A DNA stretch of 13,900 nucleotides, taken from positions 1 through 13,900 of the forward strand of contig QFOT01000049.1 of NCBI GenBank assembly GCA_003241285.1. Direction: 5' to 3'. The notes under the pieces were generated by a model that saw only the letters and a list, made by a program, of their open reading frames with translations, ran no database searches and was not told the origin of the DNA. Shown here one piece after another: positions 8,268 through 13,900 of the stretch (position 1 is the first letter of the stretch; each line of letters opens with the position of its first letter). The position numbers and the translations under genes are program-made. Source of the DNA: Micavibrio aeruginosavorus (GTDB lineage: Bacteria > Pseudomonadota > Alphaproteobacteria > Micavibrionales > Micavibrionaceae).

Positions 8268-8316
8268 TTTACGTAATTTTCATATTATTGCAATAAAGTA
8301 CGTAAGGTATAGAGGG
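8268..8316 (+). promoter_or_regulatory. Palindrome and repeated TACGTAA motif in the rpsU/orphan divergent region
   Basis: Upstream of the orphan gene a perfect 12-base palindrome TTATTGCAATAA (8285-8296) is flanked by two copies of TACGTAA (8270-8276 and 8299-8305, 29 bases apart). An AGAGGG ribosome site (8311-8316) lies six bases before the ATG at 8323. The arrangement resembles an operator region, but the sequence is AT-rich and no protein can be assigned. No convincing -35/-10 pair is visible. Confidence 0.35.
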
Positions 8317-8322
8317 TTCTAC

Positions 8323-9834
8323 ATGAGCGATGACAACGATCTCCAAAGCGATATAGCAGGAAATAGCCCTGATTTTAATGACCGACGCCCAAAAGGCGGG
8401 ATCCTTGGCTGGCTCAGAGGCCGCAGGGGCGGTGACGATGTCTACACGAGCGGACGCGTCCATACAGGCGGGCGAGATGGAAATGATGTGCGAGGCGGTC
8501 TTTCACGCAGAATCGGACCATTTGAATATGCACGAACAGCCAGAGGCGGCATTATACAAACTAGTCCAGATGGCGCTCAAATCCTTCGTGCCGGCGGCCG
8601 TATCGGCGGATTGGTCGAAGGTTTGACCAATCTCTTCGGCGGCGGCAGGGGCCGGGACGGCGGTGATTCCCGCCGCAGCGATCCTGAATTTAGGGCTATT
8701 CAAGAAGAGCGCCAAATGAGGCAGCGCGGTGAAACTTCTCAAGATCGTTCAGCGCCGCGTGTTACGCAAAGAGCTGCTACGCCTCAGGAGCTTGAACGTG
8801 GAGAGCTGCCACCAAGACAGTCTGTTTCGGCAGATGCAACCCTTGCACGCCTGGACGACGCTCAAAATAAGCTTAATAACGGTCCTCTAAAAAACATGGA
8901 TGACGCAACGGCTGTCGGTCACGTGACTGATAAAATGAAACGTGAAAATCCGGGTGCGTATGAGCTTTATTCAAAAGGCGGTTTTGCACAAAGCAAAGCA
9001 GGCCTCAATGAATTTTTCAACTATAGCCGCGAAGTGAATCAAAATCCTGCCATGCGGGCGCTGGATGAAACTTTTTCACGCAATCCTTCTCTCGGCAGTG
9101 CCGTGGTTGATCAATGGCGCAAAGATGTTGGCGCCGATTCAACATCGCCAAGTTACCGCGGAGGTAAAACGACCATTCTTGATACAATAGGCGAAGCAGC
9201 TCAGGATCCTGATAAACTGGATATGCTTCAGCGTTCCCCTAACTGGAATGAATTTCGACTGAATCTTGGTCTTCGTGACCAAGCCGCGGCGGCTGGTGCG
9301 GACCGGACCCCGCCAGCTGCGATAAAAACCATTGATCCAAATACGGTGGCGGTCCAAACGGCATCAGGCCAAGTGAATATTCCAAAACAGGACCCTTCGG
9401 GCGCAAAATTCGAGCCGGCCAAGCCTGCCACACAAATCGCCGGTATCGAAATCAAATCCGGCGAGGCTATGACGACCGCCATGCTGAACAAACTTTCCGC
9501 GCAAGGAATTTTGCCTGAAGCAAGGGTAGGGCAGACGGCTGATGCCTCAACTAATTTGTTTGTGGATCGTGCAGGTAAGATTGTTGGTGGCTATACAAAT
9601 AATGCTGACGGCACGAGCCAGAATTTCGTAAGTCGGGATGATCTAAGCAAGCAGCTAGCCGATATGGGCAAGAATATCGATTCGATGGAAAACGGTATCC
9701 GAATGGCTCGTGGGATCAATCAAGACGGTGTTAAACTGGCTGCGACGAATGCGCCGCCTCCAGCTGTCGATCCTTTGACCAAACCCAATAATCTTGCTTT
9801 GAATGCTGTCCCGCCGAGCACGGGTATGGGCTAA
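8323..9834 (+). CDS. Hypothetical Gly/Arg-rich cytoplasmic protein, unrecognised
   Basis: I do not recognise this 503-residue protein. Residues about 20-120 are rich in Gly, Arg and Asp with several RGG-like repeats (GWLRGRRGGDD, GGGRGRDGGD). About 120-165 is charged and Gln/Arg-rich. About 165-330 looks helical and globular, with segments such as MKRENPGAYELYSK and RSPNWNEFRLNLGLR. About 330-505 mixes short beta-like stretches with Ala/Pro/Thr-rich linkers and ends in a Pro/Asn-rich tail. There is no cysteine in the whole protein, no signal peptide and no membrane segment. The start is well supported by AGAGGG six bases before the ATG. It is flanked by divergent rpsU and has its own terminator, so it is a single-gene unit. 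RGG-like tracts can bind RNA, and flexible Cys-free proteins occur among secreted effectors, but neither role is shown here. Confidence 0.8.
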   Translation: MSDDNDLQSDIAGNSPDFNDRRPKGGILGWLRGRRGGDDVYTSGRVHTGGRDGNDVRGGLSRRIGPFEYARTARGGIIQTSPDGAQILRAGGRIGGLVEGLTNLFGGGRGRDGGDSRRSDPEFRAIQEERQMRQRGETSQDRSAPRVTQRAATPQELERGELPPRQSVSADATLARLDDAQNKLNNGPLKNMDDATAVGHVTDKMKRENPGAYELYSKGGFAQSKAGLNEFFNYSREVNQNPAMRALDETFSRNPSLGSAVVDQWRKDVGADSTSPSYRGGKTTILDTIGEAAQDPDKLDMLQRSPNWNEFRLNLGLRDQAAAAGADRTPPAAIKTIDPNTVAVQTASGQVNIPKQDPSGAKFEPAKPATQIAGIEIKSGEAMTTAMLNKLSAQGILPEARVGQTADASTNLFVDRAGKIVGGYTNNADGTSQNFVSRDDLSKQLADMGKNIDSMENGIRMARGINQDGVKLAATNAPPPAVDPLTKPNNLALNAVPPSTGMG

Positions 9835-9861
9835 GATTTTCAAATAAGGTTTAGTATAGAG

Positions 9862-9896
9862 GGGGCGGGGTGTTTCACTCCGTCCCTTTTCTTTTT
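9862..9896 (+). terminator. Rho-independent terminator of the orphan gene
   Basis: An eleven-pair stem (9862-9872 with 9876-9886, two G-U pairs in RNA) closes a three-base TTT loop and is followed by TTTTCTTTTT. It lies 27 bases after the stop codon of the 503-residue gene. Confidence 0.88.
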
Positions 9897-9912
9897 CGAG
9901 GATACGAGTGTC

Positions 9913-9940
9913 GTGAGATCCCTGCTTTCGCGGGGAAAAC
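9913..9940. repeat. Possible REP-like palindromic element, single copy
   Basis: TCCCTGC and GCGGGGA (9919-9925 and 9930-9936) form a hairpin with a TTTC loop. The wider sequence resembles the dispersed GATCCC-GC-TTTC-GCGGG palindromes common in intergenic DNA of many proteobacteria. It lies between the plus-strand terminator and the end of yejF. There is only one copy in this window and no T-run, so repeat status is inferred from resemblance. Confidence 0.35.
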
Positions 9941-9956
9941 ATAGCGGGTAATCTAT

Positions 9957-11588
9957 TTATCCAGCCTTCGCCGTTTTTAAATGCAGTGCGGCTTCGAGAA
10001 GGGCTTTGGTATAAGCGGTCTTCGGGTTGCCGAAGATTTCCGCCGCCGGGCCGCTTTCGACTTCGATGCCGTCTTTCATCACCATCACATCATGGGCGAG
10101 GGCTTTGACGACGCGCAGGTCGTGGCTGATGAAAAGATAGGAAAGTTTATGGCGTTCCTGTAGCTCGCGCAGGAGATCGACGATTTGCGCCTGTACGGAC
10201 ACATCGAGCGCGGAAGTGGGTTCATCCAGAATTAGAAGCTTTGGATGCAGGACAAGGGCGCGGGCGATAGAGATGCGCTGTCTCTGGCCGCCGGAGAATT
10301 CATGCGGGTAGCGGTGACGGGTTTCAGGATCGAGGCGCACGTCTTTCAATGCTTCGACGACAAGCGCATCACGGTCGGCAGCTTTTAAATCCTTGCGGTG
10401 GACTTCCAGCCCTTCGCCGATAATCTGGGCGACGCTCAGGCGCGGAGAGAGAGAGCCGAACGGGTCCTGAAAGACGATCTGCATATCGGCGCGCAGGGCG
10501 CGAAGATCGTCGCCTTTGATGTCCGAAATATCTTTGCCGTTGAATGTTACCTGTCCTTCGGATTGGTTAAGTTTAAGAAGGGCGAGGCCGAGCGTGGTTT
10601 TACCGGAGCCGGATTCGCCGACGACGCCAAGTGTTTGTTGCTCGCGGATTTTGAACGACACGTCATCGACGGCTTTGACATAGGAAGTCGGTTTGCCAAA
10701 GAATGTTTTTTTGCCCGGAAACCATACTTTCAAATTTTTGGCTTCGATTAATATGGGGGCGTTCTGATTGGCGGGTGTCGTATTGCCTTTCGGCTGCGCG
10801 GCCAGCAGCATCTTCGTGTAATCATGCGCGGGTGCGGCGAAAAGATCGGTCTTGGTTCTTTGCTCGACAATCTCGCCGTTTTTCATGACGCAGACTTTAT
10901 CGGCCATTTTCTCGACGATTTTCAAATCATGGGTAATGATCAGTAGCGCCATGCCAAGGCGTTTTTTCAGGTCATCGAGAAGCTCGAGGATTTGCGCCTG
11001 AATGGTGACGTCGAGCGCGGTGGTAGGTTCGTCTGCTATCAAAAGTTCGGGATCGTTGGCAAGTGCCATCGCGATCATCACGCGCTGTCTCTGGCCGCCG
11101 GAGAGTTGATGCGGATAGGCGTTCAAACGGTCTTTGAGTTTGGGCAGGCCGACAAGCTCTAACAGTTCGAGAACACGAAGGCGGACATCGGCTTTCGACA
11201 TTTTTTTATGCAGGAGAATGACTTCGGCAATCTGGCGCTCAATCGTGTGCAGGGGATTAAGCGAGGTCAGCGGTTCCTGAAAGATCATGCCGATCTGGCT
11301 GCCGCGAAAGCTGCGCAATTTTTTCTCTGACAAGCCGACCAGTTCTTCGCCGTTGAATTTAATCGATCCGTTCGGATGGGACGCCAAAGGGTAGGGCAGA
11401 AGTTGGAGCAGGGACAAAGCCGTCACCGATTTGCCTGAGCCGGATTCGCCGACCAGCGCGAGGGTTTCGCCTTTCTCTAACGAGAAGGAAACATGTTTGA
11501 CGGCGTCGAAATTTCCGCCGGGCGTTTTAAACTGGACTGAGAGATCTTGAATCTTGAGCAAGGGAGTTGTCGTTGACATGACAGCCAT
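9957..11588 (-). CDS. yejF: Peptide ABC importer double ATP-binding protein YejF
   Basis: YejF powers the YejABEF importer, which brings short peptides and, in enterobacteria, microcin C across the inner membrane. The 543-residue protein is a tandem fusion of two Opp/Dpp-type ATPases. The first has Walker A GESGSGKS (47-54), Q-loop FQEP (103-106), signature LSGGQ (162-166), Walker B LLIADE (182-187) and switch His in THD. The second, after a linker near 270-285, has GESGSGKT near 320, FSGGQRQR, LLILDEP and SHD. Both sites look intact. Length fits YejF (about 530). The last permease residues upstream match YejE closely, supporting the Yej name over other Opp-family systems. The ATG at 11588 overlaps the GNAT gene by 62 bases; an in-frame ATG three codons later (11579) would shorten the overlap. 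Neither has a clear ribosome site, suggesting translational coupling. Confidence 0.9.
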   Translation of the reverse strand: MAVMSTTTPLLKIQDLSVQFKTPGGNFDAVKHVSFSLEKGETLALVGESGSGKSVTALSLLQLLPYPLASHPNGSIKFNGEELVGLSEKKLRSFRGSQIGMIFQEPLTSLNPLHTIERQIAEVILLHKKMSKADVRLRVLELLELVGLPKLKDRLNAYPHQLSGGQRQRVMIAMALANDPELLIADEPTTALDVTIQAQILELLDDLKKRLGMALLIITHDLKIVEKMADKVCVMKNGEIVEQRTKTDLFAAPAHDYTKMLLAAQPKGNTTPANQNAPILIEAKNLKVWFPGKKTFFGKPTSYVKAVDDVSFKIREQQTLGVVGESGSGKTTLGLALLKLNQSEGQVTFNGKDISDIKGDDLRALRADMQIVFQDPFGSLSPRLSVAQIIGEGLEVHRKDLKAADRDALVVEALKDVRLDPETRHRYPHEFSGGQRQRISIARALVLHPKLLILDEPTSALDVSVQAQIVDLLRELQERHKLSYLFISHDLRVVKALAHDVMVMKDGIEVESGPAAEIFGNPKTAYTKALLEAALHLKTAKAG

Positions 11589-12201
11589 TAAATACAGGAA
11601 TTTCGCTTAGGGCAAGGCCTTGCGCGGCGACTGCCTTGCTGAAATAGGAAGCTGCGTATTGACGCTCACCATATTTGCCGGAGGTTTCCAGGACAGGCAC
11701 GTAATCGGCCTTCCAGAACGCGCCCTGACTTGGGATATTGTCATGGGCAACTTTGGCGAAGAGATGCCTGATCCCGATGGTTGTGGCGTATTCTTCACTA
11801 AAGGCGAGAAGTGCCTTGGCTAGTCCCTGCTTTTTATAATCTGGGTCTGCGGCAACGCATTGAATAATGGCATGGGTATCCTTTTGCCATTCTCCCGGCA
11901 TCTCTGTCACGGAAACGGGCTTATATTCTTCATTCACCGCGGCAGAACCCGGCGTCAGTAAAAGAACAGCGACGAGACGGTTGCGCAGGCTATCCACCAT
12001 ACCGACGACAGGATATCCGGACTCGCTGTGCAAAGAGAGATTTTTATCACTCAGCGGTTTCAGGTGATGCTCTTTGCCTTCTTGCAGGGAATTTTTGGCT
12101 TTGTTCCAGAGCATGGTAACGTCTGGCAGGCCTTTCGGGCCGATGAGCTGAAATTGATATTTCGGTGAAGCCGCTGCTTCGAATGTAGTGGTGTAAGACA
12201 T
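11527..12201 (-). CDS. GNAT-family N-acetyltransferase
   Basis: GNAT enzymes move an acetyl group from acetyl-CoA to an amine on a small molecule, peptide or protein; the substrate here is unknown. The 224-residue product shows the acetyl-CoA motif A in AADPDYKKQGLAKALL (about 117-132), with QGLAKAL as the pyrophosphate loop, preceded by the beta-4 strand HAIIQCV. A motif-B-like stretch, HDNIPSQGAFWKADYVPV, follows at 153-170 and fits the usual position where a substituted residue contacts CoA. The N-terminal 100 residues are longer than in minimal GNATs and may help define substrate. I chose the ATG at 12201; an in-frame TTG at 12249 would add 16 residues but has no support. It lies inside the Yej transporter operon, overlaps yejF and has its own upstream promoters. 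A role in modifying imported peptides or amino acids is inference. Confidence 0.85.
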   Translation of the reverse strand: MSYTTTFEAAASPKYQFQLIGPKGLPDVTMLWNKAKNSLQEGKEHHLKPLSDKNLSLHSESGYPVVGMVDSLRNRLVAVLLLTPGSAAVNEEYKPVSVTEMPGEWQKDTHAIIQCVAADPDYKKQGLAKALLAFSEEYATTIGIRHLFAKVAHDNIPSQGAFWKADYVPVLETSGKYGERQYAASYFSKAVAAQGLALSEIPVFNGCHVNDNSLAQDSRSLSPV

Positions 12202-12258
12202 TAAGGTTACTTTTCCGTTCAAGGGAGCTTGTTGAGCATCCCAAATCAAAAATCAAAA

Positions 12259-12264
12259 ATTATA
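12259..12264 (-). promoter_or_regulatory. Possible second promoter (-10 only) before the GNAT gene
   Basis: A perfect TATAAT on the minus strand lies about 58 bases before the GNAT ATG, but the region 16-18 bases upstream of it has only a poor -35 (AATTTT). It is followed by tandem copies of GATTTTT. Possible proximal promoter. Confidence 0.3.
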
Positions 12265-12328
12265 GGCTTGGATTTTTGCGGAAAATTGGCTGCGGGGCTT
12301 TTTTAAAGGCCTGTATCCGCGCTGTTTC

Positions 12329-12401
12329 CGCCGCTGCTTACCTGCAGCGGCGTCGTCGTGAAATGATCAACATTTCGTGAAACCAGATGTTATGTTCATC
12401 T
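12329..12401 (-). ncRNA. Structured leader with three successive stem-loops
   Basis: In the minus-strand RNA three perfect inverted repeats follow one another: AGATG/CATCT (12397-12401 with 12385-12389), GAAATG/CATTTC (12371-12376 with 12360-12365), and a nine-base GC-rich stem CGCCGCTGC/GCAGCGGCG (12344-12352 with 12329-12337). Part of the third stem (GCTGC-A-GG) could instead pair with CCCCGCAGC at 12289-12297, giving two exclusive folds as in attenuators. No T-run follows the third stem. It could be a cis-acting leader of GNAT-yejF, a small RNA, or intergenic hairpins without function. It matches no riboswitch class I can recognise. Confidence 0.4.
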
Positions 12402-12406
12402 ACCAT
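12338..12406 (-). CDS. Possible 22-residue leader peptide
   Basis: An ATG at 12406 opens 22 codons reading MVDEHNIWFHEMLIISRRRR followed by Cys-Arg and TAA. The run of Arg codons enters the GC-rich stem and the stop codon lies in its loop, as in some leader-peptide attenuators. The nearest purine-rich site (AAAGG) is 13 bases away, too far for a good ribosome site, so translation is doubtful. It is listed because of its position between a strong promoter and a structured RNA. Confidence 0.2.
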   Translation of the reverse strand: MVDEHNIWFHEMLIISRRRRCR

Positions 12407-12443
12407 GCCGCTAATATAGCCTTTATCCTTATATTTGCAATAA

Positions 12444-12472
12444 TTTATATAGCAAAAAGGAAAGCGTGTCAA
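12444..12472 (-). promoter_or_regulatory. Strong sigma-70-type promoter internal to the Yej operon
   Basis: On the minus strand TTGACA (12467-12472) and TATAAA (12444-12449) are separated by exactly 17 bases. The promoter begins 15 bases after the M20 gene stop and points to the GNAT and yejF genes, with a predicted untranslated leader of about 235 bases. TTACGTAA (12475-12482) sits just upstream of the -35 and TTGCAATAA (12435-12443) at the expected start site. Confidence 0.7.
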
Positions 12473-12487
12473 TATTACGTAAAATAA

Positions 12488-13669
12488 CTATTTAAGCGCT
12501 GTTTCAGTCAACCGGACAAAATATTCGATCCCGAGTGGCAGGATTTCATCGTTGAAATCATATTTATTACTGTGCAGGCCGTAATTATGGGGTGAGTTTT
12601 TGTCGGCTTCGCCTTGACCGAGGAGAATGTAACAGCCGGGTTTGACTTTCAGCATATCGCCAAAATCTTCCGCGCCCATCCATGGCGCAACATCAGGTTC
12701 AACATTGTCACTGCCGAAAATTTCGTTGGCAACGCGGACCGATAAATCGGTTTCTTCTTTCGTGTTGGTCGTCGGGTCTGGGCCGTGCTCGTAATCAATC
12801 TCGCATGACAGGTTGTGGAGTTTAGCGATACCTTCCGAGATTTCGTGAATGCGTTTTTTCAATAGCTGGCGAATTTCGGTTTTAAAGGAACGGACAGAGA
12901 TAACGAGGCTGGCCGTTGACGGAATAATATTTTCCGCGCCGGTTCCGGCATTTAAATTGGTAACGCTGACAACGGCGTTATCAAGCGGGCCTACATTACG
13001 ACTGACGATCGTTTGGAGAGAAAGTACGATTTCAGCAGCAGCCGGAACCGGATCGATCGTGCTTTCCGGATTTGCCGCGTGGCCGCCGGAGCCGATGATT
13101 GTAATTCGTACCCTGTCCACTGCGCCCAAAATGGGCCCGACACGCGTTGCGAATTTACCGCGCTGGAGCCACGGCCAGTTATGCAGAGCAAAAATTTGAT
13201 CGGCTGGATATTTATCGAATAAACCATCCTTGATCATGGTAGAAGCCCCAGCTGCGCCTTCCTCGGCGGGCTGGAAAATCAGATAGACTTTGCCGGAGAA
13301 GTTGCGTGTTTCACTGAGATATTGCGCAGCGCCCAGCAAGGTCGATGTATGGCCATCATGGCCGCAGGCATGCATTTTGCCAGGGATTTTCGACGTCCAT
13401 GCCTGCCCGGATTCTTCGACAATATCGAGGGAATCCATATCGGCCCGCAGGCCGATAGATTTTGTACCTTTGTTTTTTCCCTCAATGGTGGCGACGATCC
13501 CTGTGCCGGCCCAGCCGCGTTCAAACGGAATACCCCATTCGGTGAGTTTGGCGGCGACCATGTCGCTGGCAAAAAATTCTTCGTAGGCCGTGCCGGGATT
13601 TTGGTGCAGTTCGCGGCGAACCACTTTCATGTCTTCGGCTATTTCAGGAATGCGATTGGAGAGTGTCAT
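12488..13669 (-). CDS. M20 (M20D-type) amidohydrolase/carboxypeptidase
   Basis: M20D enzymes are cytoplasmic metal-dependent hydrolases that cleave amide bonds of N-acyl amino acids such as hippurate, of amino-acid conjugates, or of short peptides. The 393-residue product has normal length. Metal-binding residues are visible: HACGHDGHT with Cys102 and His104, the QPAEEG pair Glu136/Glu137, His163 in ALHNWP, and His366 in GLHSNK near the C-terminus. The cysteine ligand is the mark of the M20D branch (HipO, IAA-amino-acid hydrolases) as opposed to ArgE/DapE. The lid domain (about 185-300) contains GSGGHAANP, with its substrate-binding His. The ATG at 13669 is 12 bases after the stop of yejE with no clear ribosome site, so it is co-transcribed with the permease. 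That context suggests it acts on imported cargo, but the substrate cannot be read from sequence. Confidence 0.9.
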   Translation of the reverse strand: MTLSNRIPEIAEDMKVVRRELHQNPGTAYEEFFASDMVAAKLTEWGIPFERGWAGTGIVATIEGKNKGTKSIGLRADMDSLDIVEESGQAWTSKIPGKMHACGHDGHTSTLLGAAQYLSETRNFSGKVYLIFQPAEEGAAGASTMIKDGLFDKYPADQIFALHNWPWLQRGKFATRVGPILGAVDRVRITIIGSGGHAANPESTIDPVPAAAEIVLSLQTIVSRNVGPLDNAVVSVTNLNAGTGAENIIPSTASLVISVRSFKTEIRQLLKKRIHEISEGIAKLHNLSCEIDYEHGPDPTTNTKEETDLSVRVANEIFGSDNVEPDVAPWMGAEDFGDMLKVKPGCYILLGQGEADKNSPHNYGLHSNKYDFNDEILPLGIEYFVRLTETALK

Positions 13670-13681
13670 AGATTAGTCTGC

Positions 13682-13900
13682 TTATAGGTTGGTTTTACGG
13701 GGATCAAAAGCGTCACGCACGGCTTCACCGATAAAGGTGAGCAATGTCAGCATAATCGCCAGACTGAGAAATGCCGTGATGCCAAGCCATGGCGCTTGCA
13801 TATTATTCTTCCCTTGCGCCAGCAATTCACCAAGTGATGGCGAGCCGGGAGGCAGGCCAAGGCCTAGGAAATCAAGGCTGGTGAGGGCGGTGATGGAGCC
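13682..13900 (-). CDS. yejE: Peptide ABC importer permease YejE, partial (N-terminus beyond the right edge)
   Basis: YejE is one of the two inner-membrane permeases of the YejABEF peptide importer. Only the last 72 residues are in the window, ending in TAA at 13682-13684. They contain the binding-protein-dependent permease tail: TSLDFLGLGLPPGSPSLGEL with the loop that contacts the ATPase, then GKNNMQAPWLGIT, a hydrophobic segment (AFLSLAIMLTLLTFI) as the last membrane helix, and the cytoplasmic end GEAVRDAFDPRKTNL. The PPGSPSLGELL...APWLGIT pattern is characteristic of YejE as opposed to DppC/OppC. Upstream genes (yejB, yejA) would lie beyond 13900. Confidence 0.92.
   Translation of the reverse strand, partial: GSITALTSLDFLGLGLPPGSPSLGELLAQGKNNMQAPWLGITAFLSLAIMLTLLTFIGEAVRDAFDPRKTNL

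Noticed and set aside
8378..8626. An 82-codon plus-strand frame overlapping the N-terminal part of the orphan gene, with less biased composition than the Gly/Arg-rich frame
   Set aside because: No ribosome site, and the 503-codon frame is continuous with a good ribosome site. A frameshift in the orphan gene was considered, but its Gly/Arg-rich stretch continues smoothly on both sides.
9913..9940. CRISPR repeat or attachment site
   Set aside because: Only one palindromic unit, no spacing pattern, and no cas or integrase genes in the window.
9655..9942. Minus-strand frame of 95 codons covering the end of the orphan gene and its terminator
   Set aside because: Its start lies in the palindromic repeat and it reads through a terminator stem; the opening residues are what such repeats commonly give when translated by chance.
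12329..12352. GC-rich hairpin after the M20 gene as a Rho-independent terminator
   Set aside because: The stem is strong but no T-run follows on either strand, so it is treated as leader structure instead.
12250..12487. tRNA or known riboswitch in the M20-GNAT gap
   Set aside because: No cloverleaf, no T-loop GTTC motif and no recognisable riboswitch core.

Overview
The window looks like chromosomal DNA of an alphaproteobacterium. The evidence is a ChpT-type histidine phosphotransferase and a MipZ-type division-site ATPase, both markers of the alphaproteobacterial cell cycle, together with an alphaproteobacterial-style CheA. Base composition is moderate, roughly half GC by eye. A free-living or predatory Rhodospirillales/Micavibrio-like lineage is plausible, but the genus cannot be decided from the sequence alone. 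There is no sign of phage, integrase, insertion sequence, CRISPR, tRNA or rRNA. No gene-free stretch exceeds 300 bases.

Layout. Positions 1-4364 form a minus-strand block read right to left: mipZ, galU, chpT, then cheA, which runs off the left edge without its end. A consensus-like promoter lies in the mipZ-galU gap, so galU-chpT-cheA may be one transcript joining envelope sugar-nucleotide supply to two phosphorelay proteins. Divergent from mipZ is a large M24B Xaa-Pro aminopeptidase (4409-6184). It runs tail to tail into an EAL-domain c-di-GMP phosphodiesterase (6181-7833, minus), and the two stop codons share one CTAG. A short rpsU gene (ribosomal protein bS21, minus) follows, with a textbook terminator. 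Next is a 503-residue Gly/Arg-rich, cysteine-free protein of unknown function (8323-9834, plus), which also has its own terminator.

The right end (9957-13900, minus) is a Yej-type peptide ABC importer operon. It holds the C-terminus of permease YejE (cut by the right edge), an M20 amidohydrolase/carboxypeptidase, a GNAT acetyltransferase and the double-ATPase YejF. The two enzymes lie between permease and ATPase genes, which suggests an import-and-process unit for peptides or acylated amino acids. Between the M20 and GNAT genes is a 286-base gap with a strong internal promoter and a leader containing three successive stem-loops and a possible 22-residue leader peptide. That leader and the orphan 503-residue protein are the least explained parts of the window.
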